From the NCBI GenBank assembly GCA_963818695.1, contig CAWFTG010000008.1, forward strand, positions 114,854 to 178,853: a stretch of 64,000 bases of DNA, in the 5' to 3' direction. Source of the DNA: AP-15 sp963818695 (GTDB taxonomy: Bacteria > Pseudomonadota > Alphaproteobacteria > ATCC43930 > CGMCC-115725). Under the pieces are notes generated by a model. It was given only the letters and a program-made list of their open reading frames with translations, was not told the DNA's origin and made no database searches. Of the stretch, positions 16,944 to 27,067 are shown piece by piece. Both the position numbers and the translations under genes were made by a program. Position 1 is the first letter of the stretch; each line of letters starts with the position of its first letter.

Positions 16944-18209
16944 TCAGTCGAGGGCGGCGAGCATATCGGCGTTGACCAAGGTCACCCCACCCTCGCTGCG
17001 ATAAAACCGCTTCGCGTCCAGCTCCGGATCTTCGCCGATCACCAACCCCTCCTTGATCCGGCAACCGCGGTCGACGACCACCTTGTTCAGCCGCGCGTGG
17101 CGCCCGACGAGGACGTCCGGGAGCAGCACCGCTTCGCAGGTTCGGACGTATGAGTTTACGCGGCAGTTCGAAAACAAGAGTGAACGGCGGACCGTAGCGC
17201 CCGAAATTATGCAGCCGCCGGAAACCATCGAATCCACTGCCATACCGCGCCGGTCGTCGTCGTCGAACACGAATTTGGCCGGCGGCAACTGCTGCTGATA
17301 CGTCCATATCGGCCAGTTCGGGTCATAGATGTCGAGCGAAGGGGTCGGCCTGACGAGATCGAGGTTCGCCGCCCAATACGCGTCGATCGTACCAACGTCG
17401 CGCCAGTAGGCCTCGGCTTCCGGCGTCGTCTTGACGCAACTCTCCTCGAAGGAATGGGCGACCGCGAGGCCGCGGCTGACGAGGCTCGGGATGACGTCTT
17501 TGCCGAAATCGTGGCTCGATCCCGCACACCGGTGATCGCGCTCGAGCTCGGCATAAAGGAAATCGGCAGTAAACACGTAGACGCCCATGCTGGCGAGGGC
17601 GCGGTCGGGTTTGCCGGCCATCGCAGGAGGATTTTTTGGTTTTTCCAGGAAATCGGTGATCGCCATCGAATCATCGACCGCCATTATGCCGAAATCGGAT
17701 GCCTGCTCGATCGGCGCCTCAACGCACGCTACCGTGCAATCGGCGCCCTTATCGATGTGATCGGCGAGCATGTTCGAGTAATCCATCTTGTAAATATGGT
17801 CTCCTGCTAAAACGATGAAGTATTCCGGCCCGGCGGCGCGAAAGATGTCAAAGTTCTGGTACACGGCGTCCGCGGTCCCGCGATACCATGTTGCCTCATC
17901 CAAGCGCTGCTGCGCCGGCAGAAGGTCGAGGAACTCGTTCATTTCCGGGCGCAGAAAAGACCAGCCCATCTGCAGATGGCGCAACAGGCTGTGGGCCTTG
18001 TATTGGCTCAAGATACCGATTCGGCGAACCCCCGAATTGATGCAATTTGATAAGGCGAAATCGATGATCCGGAACTTGCCGCCAAAAAAAACAGCCGGCT
18101 TGGCACGCCGGTCGGTCAATTGCTTGAGCCTACTGCCACGACCGCCGGCGAGCACCAGGGCGATTGACCGCTGCGCCAGTCTTTGTTGGATGCGAGCTCT
18201 CGAAAGCAT
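16944..18209 (-). CDS. glgC: Glucose-1-phosphate adenylyltransferase
   Basis: 421 residues from ATG 18207-18209, the normal length. Seen are ALVLAGGRGSRLKQLTDRRAKP (nucleotide binding), FFGGKFRIIDFALSNCINSG, WYRGTADAVYQN, AGDHIYKMDY, FLEKPKNP and the left-handed beta-helix repeats SGGCIISGATVRRS. It makes ADP-glucose for glycogen. The open frame continues upstream for 125 codons with no similarity, so the internal ATG is preferred. It converges with ftsY, with only 31 bases between them. No other glg gene is present here. Confidence 0.93.
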   Translation of the reverse strand: MLSRARIQQRLAQRSIALVLAGGRGSRLKQLTDRRAKPAVFFGGKFRIIDFALSNCINSGVRRIGILSQYKAHSLLRHLQMGWSFLRPEMNEFLDLLPAQQRLDEATWYRGTADAVYQNFDIFRAAGPEYFIVLAGDHIYKMDYSNMLADHIDKGADCTVACVEAPIEQASDFGIMAVDDSMAITDFLEKPKNPPAMAGKPDRALASMGVYVFTADFLYAELERDHRCAGSSHDFGKDVIPSLVSRGLAVAHSFEESCVKTTPEAEAYWRDVGTIDAYWAANLDLVRPTPSLDIYDPNWPIWTYQQQLPPAKFVFDDDDRRGMAVDSMVSGGCIISGATVRRSLLFSNCRVNSYVRTCEAVLLPDVLVGRHARLNKVVVDRGCRIKEGLVIGEDPELDAKRFYRSEGGVTLVNADMLAALD

Positions 18210-18406
18210 TTCCGCGACCCTTCTGCGGCGGTGGGTATGACCGGAGAGACCGTGCGCGAGCCGCCGGCTGAGGTCAACGTCAACTGCGGCGCTGAGCTGC
18301 AGAAAGAGCTTGAAAAGTACGTAGATGCGCTCCGCGATAGTGGATCGGATCTTCCTGCATTGTCGGGGGTTTAACAGCGAGTCGAGATAACCTTGCGGGC
18401 GGTGCC

Positions 18407-19786
18407 TTGCCAAAAATCGAGCACGTCGTCGTTTTGATGCTGGAGAACCGCTCGTTCGACTGCATGCTGGGGTATTTGTATCCGAAGGGCGAAGCCTTCG
18501 ACGGTCTCGATGGTAGCGAAGGCAACCCTTGGCACAGACCCGATGGCAGCATCGAGGAGATCCGGGTCTGGAACAGCCCGGCAATCCGCCCCGAAACGGC
18601 GTGCATTCCGAACCGGGAATTGGGCGAATTGTTCGCCGACATCAACATGCAGCTGTATGGGTTGGAGGCGGTGCCGCACCGTCCGCCGAGCATGCGCGGC
18701 TTTGTTGACAACTTCGTGCGCCAGCCGCCGGAAGAGGGCCGGCCGTCGGAGCCCAGAGCCGTTATGCACTGCTTCAAGCCGACCCAGGTCCCGGTGCTCA
18801 GCCAATTGGCGATCGCCTTTGGCGTTTCGGACCGCTGGCATGCATCGGCCCCGTGCGAGACCTGGCCCAACCGCTATTTCGCTCATGCCGGAACCGGCGG
18901 AGGTTACGTCAACAACGAGTTCCTGCCACTCCCCCGCCTCAACTTGCGTCCATTGCCGACGGTCTATCGCCGGCTCGAGGAGTGCGGCTACACGTGGAGG
19001 ATCTATTTTCACGACCTGCCGCAGGCGGCGACGCTTACAGACCTGTGGCTCAAAATACCGACCCATTTCAGCCTGTTCGAGGATGAGTTCGCCGAGGATG
19101 CGCGCAATGGCCGATTGCCGAATTACAGCTTTATCGAACCGCGCTATTTCGCAAGCGTCTGGACACACAAAGTGCCCAACGACCAGCACCCGCCGCACAA
19201 CATCCTATATGGCGAGCAGCTGATCGCCTCTGTTTACAATGCGGTCCGCAGTGCGCCGACCTGGCCGCGTACCTTGTTGATCGTTCTTTATGACGAGCAT
19301 GGCGGGTGTTTTGATCACGTGCCCCCTCCTCCCGCGGTACCGCCGGGCGGTCCCTATCCCGGCGGTTTCGAGTTCGACCGCTATGGGGTGCGCGTGCCTG
19401 CCGTGCTGATCTCGCCCTATGTCGCGCCGGGCAGCATAATCCGGCCTCCCCGAAAGCCGCCCGATCAGCCGACCTTCCCGTTCGACCATGCCTCGATTAT
19501 TGCCACATTGCAGAAGCTGTTCGAGCTGGGGTCGCCGATGACGCGGCGCGTCGCCGCCGCACCGGATCTGCTGTGCGCGCTGAACTTGGAGCGGCCGGAC
19601 AACGAGGGACCGGAGCGCGTCGTGACCCACCCCAGGCAGCCCTCGCGCCGCGAAGCTTGGGCGCATGCCCGCCGCCCACGTAACCGCCTCCAGCGCAGTA
19701 AGCGGAACCCCATGTGGGCGCTGCCCGGCACAGCGGCACGAGGCATCGCCCATTTGAAGAGACTGCGGCGACGGCCCCGGCGATAA
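18407..19786 (+). CDS. Phosphoesterase family protein (phospholipase C / acid phosphatase type)
   Basis: 459 residues. KIEHVVVLMLENRSFDCMLGY at the start is the signature of the phosphoesterase family that includes bacterial phospholipase C and AcpA; the Glu-Asn pair and following Ser/Asp form the metal site. Further blocks are MHCF, LYDEHGGCFDHVPPP and DHASIIATLQKLF. No signal peptide is present from the TTG start at 18407, which is unusual for the family, so the start could be further upstream or the protein cytoplasmic. The C-terminus is strongly basic. Confidence 0.8.
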   Translation: MPKIEHVVVLMLENRSFDCMLGYLYPKGEAFDGLDGSEGNPWHRPDGSIEEIRVWNSPAIRPETACIPNRELGELFADINMQLYGLEAVPHRPPSMRGFVDNFVRQPPEEGRPSEPRAVMHCFKPTQVPVLSQLAIAFGVSDRWHASAPCETWPNRYFAHAGTGGGYVNNEFLPLPRLNLRPLPTVYRRLEECGYTWRIYFHDLPQAATLTDLWLKIPTHFSLFEDEFAEDARNGRLPNYSFIEPRYFASVWTHKVPNDQHPPHNILYGEQLIASVYNAVRSAPTWPRTLLIVLYDEHGGCFDHVPPPPAVPPGGPYPGGFEFDRYGVRVPAVLISPYVAPGSIIRPPRKPPDQPTFPFDHASIIATLQKLFELGSPMTRRVAAAPDLLCALNLERPDNEGPERVVTHPRQPSRREAWAHARRPRNRLQRSKRNPMWALPGTAARGIAHLKRLRRRPRR

Positions 19787-19801
19787 AGCCGGAACGAGTT
19801 C

Positions 19802-20254
19802 TTAACGCGTGATTTCGGCGAGCGCCCGAAGCTCGGCTTGCAGGATATTCTGTTGGCGCTCCAAGCGGCGAAGTTCGACGAGCAGGGTGTCGCGTTCGGA
19901 GCCAGTCGCACGTGCAACCTGGTCGCGCAGGCTTGGAAGATTGCCCTCGACGGTCTGCAGTTCCGCCTCGATCGCGCTGCGGTCGAGCTCGTCCGGCGGC
20001 AGCGCCTCGTCGGCGAGCACGGTGCAGCGCTCCGGGGTCACCTCGGCGATGCCGCTGACGACGAAGATTCGCCGCGTCACGGTTTGACCCTCGTAAACAT
20101 CGATCGTTCCGGGACGGATCGAGGAAATCAGCGGCGCATGGCCCGGAAGCACGCCGAAATTGCCCTCGGTGCCGGGGACCACGACCATCTCGACCATCTC
20201 CGAGAGCAACAGGCGCTCCGGTGTCACCAACTCGAACTGCACGCGCTCGGCCAT
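19802..20254 (-). CDS. atpC: ATP synthase F1 epsilon subunit
   Basis: 150 residues. The beta-sandwich domain has FELVTPERLL, VPGTEGNFGVLPGHAPLIS and FVVSGIAEVTPERCTVLAD, then a helical hairpin (ELQTVEGNLPSL). It couples the F1 rotor to the ring and inhibits hydrolysis. It lies 18 bases after atpD as the last gene of atpHAGDC. Start is ATG 20252-20254. Confidence 0.95.
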   Translation of the reverse strand: MAERVQFELVTPERLLLSEMVEMVVVPGTEGNFGVLPGHAPLISSIRPGTIDVYEGQTVTRRIFVVSGIAEVTPERCTVLADEALPPDELDRSAIEAELQTVEGNLPSLRDQVARATGSERDTLLVELRRLERQQNILQAELRALAEITR

Positions 20255-20272
20255 TGACGCAACCAGCCAGGC

Positions 20273-21698
20273 TCAGGCCGCCTCGGCTGCCATCTTACGG
20301 GCCTTGGCGACCGCCTCCTCGATCGTGCCGACCATGTAGAAGGCGCTTTCCGGCATGTCGTCGTGGTCGCCGGCGACGATGCCACGGAACCCTTTGATAG
20401 TGTCTTCGAGATTGACGAGGACGCCGGGGGTGCCGGTGAACACTTCGGCGACGTGAAAGGGCTGGGAAAGGAAACGCTGGATCTTGCGGGCCCGGGCGAC
20501 AGTCAGTCGGTCTTCTTCGGAGAGCTCATCCATGCCGAGGATCGCGATGATATCCTGCAGCGATTTATAGGTCTGCAGCACGCGCTGGACATCGCGCGCC
20601 ACCTGATAGTGGTCATCGCCGATGACCCGCGGGTCGAGCAGCCGGGAAGTCGAGTTCGAGCGGGTCGACCGCCGGATAGATGCCGAGCTCGGCGATCTGC
20701 CGCGACAGCACGGTGGTCGCATCGAGATGGGAGAAGGTCGTGGCGGGTGCTGGATCGGTCAGATCGTCTGCCGGCACATAGATCGCCTGCACCGAGGTGA
20801 TCGATCCTTTCTTCGTGCTGGTGATCCGCTCCTCGAGCGTCCCCAAATCGGTTGCGAGGGTTGGCTGGTAGCCAACCGCCGACGGTATGCGGCCGAGCAA
20901 CGCCGATACTTCGGAGCCCGCCTGCGTGAAGCGGAAGATGTTGTCGACAAAGAACAGCACGTCCTGTCCTTCCTCGTCTCGGAAATATTCGGCGAGAGTG
21001 AGACCGGATAAACCCACCCGGGCGCGGGCGCCGGGCGGCTCGTTCATCTGGCCATAGACGAGGGCCGCCTTGGAGCCTGGTCCGTCGGCGGTGATGACGC
21101 CTAATTCCATCATCTCATGGTAGAGATCGTTGCCCTCGCGAGTTCGCTCGCCGACGCCGGCGAACACCGAGTAACCGCCATGCGCCTTGGCGATGTTGTT
21201 GATCAGCTCCATGATGATCACGGTCTTGCCGACCCCGGCGCCGCCAAACAGCCCGATTTTGCCGCCTTTCGCATAAGGCGTCAGCAGATCGACTACCTTG
21301 ATCCCGGTGACCAGTATTTCAGCTTCGGTCGACTGATCGACAAATTCCGGCGCCGACTTGTGGATCGGCGACCTTTGTTTCGTGACCACCGGGCCGCGTT
21401 CGTCGACCGGTTCCCCGATGACGTTGAGAATTCGGCCCAGTGTTTCCGGACCGACCGGCATCGTGATCGGCCCACCGGTGTCGATCACCTCGGCGCCCCG
21501 AACCAGCCCGTCTGTCGTGTCCATCGCGATCGTGCGCACGACGTTTTCGCCGAGCTGCTGCGCCACTTCGAGCACCAGTGTCCGGCCGCTGTCCTTGAGC
21601 TCAAGTGCACTCAAGATTGCCGGCAGTTCGCCGTCGAAATGTACGTCGACGACGGCGCCGATGACCTGGGTAACAGTGCCGATGCTATTCCTTGCCAT
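20273..21698 (-). CDS. atpD: ATP synthase F1 beta subunit (one frameshift)
   Basis: This is the catalytic subunit. From ATG 21696-21698 the protein reads MARNSIGTVTQVIGAVVDV, with GGAGVGKTVIIMELI, GERTREGNDLYHEM, EYFRDEEGQDVLFFVDNIFRFTQAG and IPSAVGYQPTL. At DPL(D)STSR the frame breaks: the sequence reads GAACTCG where GACTCG is expected (complement of about 20654-20657). One A removed restores STSRLLDPRVIG and the rest of the gene through AKARKMAAEAA. Length would then be about 474 residues. Because the subunit is essential, a sequencing indel is the likely cause. Confidence 0.95.
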
Positions 21699-21723
21699 TT
21701 TTTACAAATCCTCATACAGAAAA

Positions 21724-22623
21724 TCACAGCGCCTCGGCCCCGGAGATGATCTCGATCAATTCCTTGGTGATCACGGCCTGGCGCGTCCGGTTGTAGTTGA
21801 GGGTGAGCCGGTCGATCATCTCGCCGGCATTGCGGGTAGCGTTGTCCATCGCCGTCATGCGCGCGCCTTGCTCGCTCGCCGCGTTCTCGAGCAGCGCCGT
21901 GAATATCTGCACCGCCAGATTCTTGGGCAGGAGTTCGTCGAGGATTTCTTCCTCCGACGGCTCGAACTCGTAAACCGCACCGGCGCGGACCCCCACTTCT
22001 TCCTCGGAGCCGGGTTGCGCGGCGGCAGCGGGCGCAAAGGGGATCAGCTGCTGAACCGTGACGATCTGCGTGATCGCCGAGCGGAAACGGTTGTAAATGA
22101 TCGTGCAGAGATCGAACCCGCCCGACTGATAAAGCAGCAGAACGCGCTCGGCGATGTCGCGGGCCTCATCGAAGGAAACTCGCCGCCGGCCGACCTCGGT
22201 CAGGCTGTCGCGGATCAAGGAGTTGTAGTCGCGCCGCAGTCCATCGCGGCCTTTGCGCCCGATGATCAACAGCAAGATCTTCTTCCCGGCCGCCTCTATC
22301 TCACGGATTTGCCGCCGGGCTTCGCGCAAGATCGAGGAGTTAAAGCCACCCGCGAGACCACGATCCGAGGTCGCAACGATGATCAGGTGCGCTTCTTCTT
22401 TGCCGGTGCCGACGAGCAGCGGCGGTGCGCCGGGTACTCCCGCCATACGGCTGGCTAGCGAGCCGAGTACACGCTCCATGCGTTGGGCGTAAGGACGAGC
22501 GGCTTCGGCCTGCTCCTGCGCGCGACGTAGCCGCGACGCGGCTACCATCTTCATCGCGGAGGTGATCTTCTGTGTCGACCTGACGCTACGGATACGTAAC
22601 CGCAGGTCTTTAAGGCTCGGCAT
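21724..22623 (-). CDS. atpG: ATP synthase F1 gamma subunit
   Basis: 299 residues. The N-terminal helix MPSLKDLRLRIRSVRSTQKITSAMKMVAASRLRRAQ and the C-terminal MIDRLTLNYNRTRQAVITKEL form the central rotor coiled coil; SDRGLAGGFN is the usual central block. It lies between atpA and atpD with short gaps. The reading frame is intact, unlike those of both catalytic neighbours. Confidence 0.96.
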   Translation of the reverse strand: MPSLKDLRLRIRSVRSTQKITSAMKMVAASRLRRAQEQAEAARPYAQRMERVLGSLASRMAGVPGAPPLLVGTGKEEAHLIIVATSDRGLAGGFNSSILREARRQIREIEAAGKKILLLIIGRKGRDGLRRDYNSLIRDSLTEVGRRRVSFDEARDIAERVLLLYQSGGFDLCTIIYNRFRSAITQIVTVQQLIPFAPAAAAQPGSEEEVGVRAGAVYEFEPSEEEILDELLPKNLAVQIFTALLENAASEQGARMTAMDNATRNAGEMIDRLTLNYNRTRQAVITKELIEIISGAEAL

Positions 22624-22644
22624 GCCGCAGGGCTCGGATTCGGG

Positions 22645-24176
22645 TCAGGCGAAGGTCTTGACGAACGCGTCGAGGAACTCGCTCAGCCCCTTCTCGACTG
22701 CCGGCGAGATCTCCTGCTCGGTGCGGATTGCTTCGAGCAGCTCAGGACGCGTGGCGCGCAATTCGCGCAGCATCGAGGCTTCGAAGCGGCTGACCTCCGA
22801 CACCGGGATCGTATCGAGGTAGCCGCGGGTGCCGGCAAAGATCGAGACGACCTGCTCCTCGACCGGAACCGGAGAAAATTGCGGCTGCTTCAGCATCTCG
22901 GTCAGACGACTGCCTCGCGCCAGCAGGCGCTGCGTCGACGCATCGAGATCGGAAGCGAATTGCGAAAAGGCGGCCATCTCGCGGTATTGCGCCAGCTCCA
23001 ACTTGATGCGTCCGGCCACCTGCTTCATCGCCTTGATCTGCGCCGCCGAACCAACGCGGCTGACCGAGAGGCCGACATTAATGGCCGGACGTATCCCTTG
23101 ATAGAACAGCTCGGTCTCGAGAAAGATCTGGCCGTCAGTTATCGAGATAACATTCGTCGGGATGTAGGCTGACACGTCGCCGGCCTGGGTCTCGACGATC
23201 GGCAGCGCGGTCAGGGATCCGGCGCCGTGCTCCTCGTTCATTTTCGCGGCGCGTTCGAGCAGCCGGGAGTGCAAGTAGAACGACATCGCCCGGATAGGCC
23301 TCGCGTCCCGGCGGCCGGCGCAACAGCAGCGACATCTGGCGGTAGGCCACCGCCTGTTTCGACAGATCGTCGTAGATGATCACCGCGTGCATGCCGTTGT
23401 CGCGAAAAAATTCGCCCATCGCACACCCCGCATAGGGCGCGATATACTGCAGCGGTGCCGGCTCGGACGCAGTCGCCGCCACGACAATTGAGTATTCGAG
23501 CGCGCCGTAATCCTGCAACGTCTTGACGATCTGGGCGACGGTCGAGCGCTTCTGACCAATCGCGACGTAAATGCAATAGAGCTTTACCTTTTCGTCGGTG
23601 CCGCTGTTTATTTGTTTTTGGTTGAGGACGGCGTCGATCGCCACCGCAGTTTTGCCGGTCTGCCGATCGCCGATGATAAGCTCGCGCTGACCGCGTCCGA
23701 TCGGCACCAACGAGTTCGATGGCTTTGAGCCCGGTCTGTACCGGCTCGTGCACCGAACGGCGCGGCACTATCCCTGGCGCCTTCACATCGACCCGCGCGC
23801 GGGTGACGTCGGTCAATGGTCCCTTGCCGTCGATCGGCTCGCCGAGCGCATCAACGACGCGGCCCAGCAAACCGCGCCCGACCGGCACGTCGACGATGGC
23901 ATTGGTGCGTTTGACTGTGTCGCCTTCGCTGATGTGGCTGTCGTCGCCGAACACGACGACCCCGACATTGTCGCTCTCGAGATTGAGCGCCAAGCCCTTT
24001 TCGCCGTTCGGGAACTCGACCAGCTCGCCGGCTTGAACCTTGTCCAGGCCGTAGACGCGAGCGATACCGTCGCCGATCGAGAGGACCTGACCGACCTCCG
24101 CGACATCCGCCTCGCTGCCGAAACTGGCGATCTGCTGTTTGAGGATCGCCGAAATCTCCGCCGCGCGAATTTCCAT
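22645..24176 (-). CDS. atpA: ATP synthase F1 alpha subunit (two frameshifts)
   Basis: From ATG 24174-24176: MEIRAAEISAILKQQI, SIGDGIARVYGLD, GRVVDALGEPIDGKGP and VHEPVQTGLKAI. The first break follows AI at about 23716-23722, where GAACTCG stands for the expected GACTCG; it continues as LVPIGRGQRELIIGDRQTGKTA (the P-loop) up to REAYPGDV. The second is at about 23285-23290 (GTCGTTC for GTCTTC or GTGTTC), then FYLHSRLLERAAK to the end. Each needs one base removed, giving about 510 residues. Two shifts in an essential gene point to sequence error. Confidence 0.94.
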
Positions 24177-24219
24177 AAAAACCCCTTCAATAACCAGCCT
24201 GGGACAACCCCGGAAACAC

Positions 24220-24338
24220 CGTCACCCCCGCGCAGGCGGGGCCCAGAGCCTGCCCCCGGCCTGAACAGGGGGCGGGTGCGGCCAGAACTTGCCAATTTTG
24301 AATTCCCGCTTTCGCGGGAATGACGAACTAGGCGTACG
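24220..24338. repeat. Dispersed palindromic repeat, family B, copy 1
   Basis: The left arm is CGTCACCCCCGCGCAGGCGG followed by GGCCCAG. The right arm is ATTCCCGCTTTCGCGGGAAT then GACGAACTAGGCGTACG. Each arm is itself a hairpin. The same layout occurs at 50719-50812. It occupies nearly all of the gap between atpH and atpA, where it could fold in the transcript and affect relative expression. Confidence 0.85.
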
Positions 24339-24345
24339 CATCACA

Positions 24346-24906
24346 TCAAGCAATGCTCTTCATCGCCAGCTGCAGCCTCTGCAGCTTGCTCTTAATCGAT
24401 CCGTCGACCATGCGCGAGCCGAGTTTGAGAACGAGCCCACCGATCAAACCCGGGTCGACTTGGACATCGATCGATACCCGGCTGCCTACACTGCGGCGCA
24501 GTTGGTCGTTTAGCGCGGTGAGCTGAGCTTCGCTCAGCGGCTGCGCTGCGGTGACCTCGGCTGTCACCTCGCCGCGCCGAGCTGCGAGCTCGGCGAGGAA
24601 CGTCTCAATCATGGCCGGCACAGCAAACAACCGCCGATTGCGGGCGACGACCGCGAGAAAATCCCTGACCAGAGGAGAAAGGCCGGCGGCCTCGGCGAGG
24701 GCTTCGATCCCCTTGGATTGGTCGCCGCGCGACAGAATTGGGCTGCGGATCAGTCGCAGCAGATCGGGGCTCGTCTGCACCATCGCCCGGAGCTGCCGGA
24801 GATCAGAGGCGACCTCATCGAGTATCCGGCGCTCGTCGGCGAGATCGAACAACGCCGTCGCGTAACGCGCAGCCAAGCCGGAAACGCCTGTGGTCTCGGA
24901 AGCCAA
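24346..24906 (-). CDS. atpH: ATP synthase F1 delta subunit
   Basis: 186 residues. GLAARYATALFDLADERRI at the N-terminus and DPGLIGGLVLKLGSRMVDGSIKSKLQRL at the C-terminus (in two blocks) are the family signatures. Delta joins F1 to the peripheral stalk. The start appears to be TTG (24904-24906). It heads the atpHAGDC operon; the Fo genes are not in this window, as is normal for alphaproteobacteria. Confidence 0.94.
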   Translation of the reverse strand: MASETTGVSGLAARYATALFDLADERRILDEVASDLRQLRAMVQTSPDLLRLIRSPILSRGDQSKGIEALAEAAGLSPLVRDFLAVVARNRRLFAVPAMIETFLAELAARRGEVTAEVTAAQPLSEAQLTALNDQLRRSVGSRVSIDVQVDPGLIGGLVLKLGSRMVDGSIKSKLQRLQLAMKSIA

Positions 24907-25108
24907 TGGAAGTGCGTCCTCATTGGCCGCTCAGGCAAACGCCCGCAGCAGCCCTTCTTCGTCGTCATCGGATCGCGGCAGGCCACATACGCCCGCGCAA
25001 AAGCGCCCCGCCAAACCGGGGCGGTTCCTAACATACATCGCGAGTCCGCGCAACCATGGGCACCAGGAGAGAATGCCCCGATTTGTGGGTGCGCAGAGAG
25101 GCGGGCGC

Positions 25109-25681
25109 TCAGAGCCGGGGAGGGGCGCCGTTGGGCGGCTGCCGCGCAAAGGCAGCGAGCTGGTCGAGGAACTGCGTGATGTTGTCCTCAATCGCTCGGA
25201 TGACCTGGGTTCGGTTCTGCGTCGCGACTCCCGGATTGTCGAGGCTCGTCACCCCGCTAGCAAGACCGCTCAATCCTACGTTGCTCATGATGTCCGCGCT
25301 GAAGACCGGGTTGCCAGGGGGGACATCGAACAGCTGGTAATGGGCGAACACCGACAAGATGTTTCCCGAGAGAGAAAACTCAAGGACCTTGACGACGAGC
25401 GACACTCGCCGCGTAGCGTCCGGACGAAAGATGCCCTGTCTCCTGACCGCGTCTTCCAGGGCCGCTTGCCACAGCGGCAGCAGCGGGGTAAGGCTGCGCG
25501 GCAGCGGGTATATCGCGCGGTCGCGGCTCGCCGGCTCGACGGTGACTCCCGCCAGCGCGGCATCGATGCTGGCTGGGGCCGGGGTCACGCTGGCGAGGGT
25601 AAAACTGGTCTCCGGAGCCGGCGAGCAGGAAATGATGAACGCCGCGAGCAGGCCGCCGATAGCGTAATGCACGCGCCTCAC
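25109..25681 (-). CDS. Predicted lipoprotein of unknown function
   Basis: 190 residues from a GTG at 25679-25681 that overlaps the CoA-transferase stop (GTGA), so the two genes are coupled. The N-terminus VRRVHYAIGGLLAAFIISCSP has a hydrophobic core and a lipobox-like IISC. The mature part (SRDRAIYPLPRSLTPLLPLW, VSLVVKVLEFSLSGN, RTQVIRAIEDNITQFL) suggests a periplasmic mixed alpha/beta domain like outer-membrane accessory lipoproteins, but I do not recognise a family. A later GTG, three codons in, is an alternative start. Confidence 0.6.
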   Translation of the reverse strand: MRRVHYAIGGLLAAFIISCSPAPETSFTLASVTPAPASIDAALAGVTVEPASRDRAIYPLPRSLTPLLPLWQAALEDAVRRQGIFRPDATRRVSLVVKVLEFSLSGNILSVFAHYQLFDVPPGNPVFSADIMSNVGLSGLASGVTSLDNPGVATQNRTQVIRAIEDNITQFLDQLAAFARQPPNGAPPRL

Positions 25682-26856
25682 ACAACTCCCTTCCGCCGCA
25701 GCCCGGCGATCTCCTCGGTCGAATAGCCGAGCTCGTGCAACACCGCATCGTTGTCGGCACCCATGTCGGGGGCGGGGCGGCGGATACGGCACGGAGCCTC
25801 GGCAAATTTGATTGGGAAGCCGAGCATCTCGACCTCTCCATGCCCCGGATGCTCGGCGGCCACGACCATCTCCTGGTCTCGGGTCTGCGGATCCGCAAAG
25901 ACTTCAGGCAATGTCATAACCCGGTCGCAAGGTACGCCGGCGCCGTTGAGTTTCTCGATCCAGTAGTCGCTGCCGGCGGTCTCGAGCCGCTGCTCGATCG
26001 CCGCGTTCATAGCCCGGCGGTTGCGGACACGGTCGTCGTTGCTCCGAAAATCCGGGTGGTTGCGCAACTCGGGCGCGCCAATCGCATCGAGCAACCGATA
26101 ATAAACCGCCTCGCTCGACGGTGCGATCGCCACCTCGCCATCGGCGGTGCGGAACATGCCGTAGGGCGAGACGATCGCATGGTCGTTGCCGGTGCGTGCC
26201 GGCTGCTGGCCGGTCGCGAGACAATTCGCAGCGAGAAAGCCGAGCATGCTGATCATAGCATTGTTGAGGCTGGATCCGATCGTGTCGCCGCGGCCGGTCC
26301 GCCCACGCCGCACCAACGCCGCGCACACTCCGAGCGCGGCGTAGAGCCCGGCGACGAGATCGCCGATCGGCGGGCCGGCACGCAGCGGCGGACCATCGAG
26401 CTCGCCCGTGACGCTCATGAAGCCGCTCATCGCCTGGGCGACGAAATCGAACGAAGGACGATCGCGATAGGGCCCGCTGTTGCCGAAGCCCGTGATGTGA
26501 CAGCAGACGAGGTCGGGGTTCAGCACCTTGAGCCGCGCCTCGTCGAAGCCGATGCGGGCGAGGACCTCGGGCCGAAAGTTCTCGACCAGCACATCGCTGC
26601 CGGCGATCAGCTTGCTCAGCACCTCACGGCCCTCTTCGTGCCGCAGGTTGAGGGTCAGCGAGCGCTTGTTGCGGTTGAACCCGGCGAAATACCAGCTCAG
26701 CCCATCGCGGATCACACCTTGCCGGCGCACGGGGTCGCCCTCGCCAGGCGTTTCGATCTTGATGACCTCGGCCCCCATGTCGCCGAGCAGCATGGTGCAA
26801 AATGGCCCAGCGAGGATGCGGGTCAGGTCGATTACGCGCAATCCCGACAGCGGCAC
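25678..26856 (-). CDS. Family III CoA-transferase (CaiB/BaiF)
   Basis: 392 residues. LSGLRVIDLTRILAGPFCTM, DMGAEVIKIE, NRNKRSLTLNL, LVENFRPEVL and RPSFDFVAQAMSG are the family blocks; the Asp in PSFDF is the catalytic nucleophile position. The enzyme moves CoA between carboxylic acids by a sequential mechanism. The GTG start (26854-26856) has AAGGAGAG upstream. The coupled lipoprotein gene downstream gives no substrate hint. Confidence 0.9.
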   Translation of the reverse strand: MPLSGLRVIDLTRILAGPFCTMLLGDMGAEVIKIETPGEGDPVRRQGVIRDGLSWYFAGFNRNKRSLTLNLRHEEGREVLSKLIAGSDVLVENFRPEVLARIGFDEARLKVLNPDLVCCHITGFGNSGPYRDRPSFDFVAQAMSGFMSVTGELDGPPLRAGPPIGDLVAGLYAALGVCAALVRRGRTGRGDTIGSSLNNAMISMLGFLAANCLATGQQPARTGNDHAIVSPYGMFRTADGEVAIAPSSEAVYYRLLDAIGAPELRNHPDFRSNDDRVRNRRAMNAAIEQRLETAGSDYWIEKLNGAGVPCDRVMTLPEVFADPQTRDQEMVVAAEHPGHGEVEMLGFPIKFAEAPCRIRRPAPDMGADNDAVLHELGYSTEEIAGLRRKGVV

Positions 26857-27067
26857 ATCCGCTCTCCTTCGATTGCCATGTCATACAAGATTGCTTCGGC
26901 GCCCGATGCCGCCTCGCGCTTGACAGCAACTCATTGTCATTGCCAGCCGAACAAAGTCATCTCAATTCGGGTCCCCCTGGGGATAACCGCCGCGCTTTAA
27001 AAATGGAATCCACGACTGTAAGATCTCGGCCTCCCAAGTTTTTGCCGAGATTAACGAAGTCCCGGTC

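Noticed and set aside
20273..24176. Programmed ribosomal frameshifting in atpA and atpD
   Set aside because: No slippery heptamer is seen at the breaks, three separate sites would be needed, and ATP synthase genes are not known to use frameshifting. Sequence error is simpler.
25735..27000. A 421-codon plus-strand open frame opposite the CoA-transferase
   Set aside because: The minus strand encodes a complete CaiB/BaiF protein with its catalytic Asp; the plus frame has no recognisable domain.
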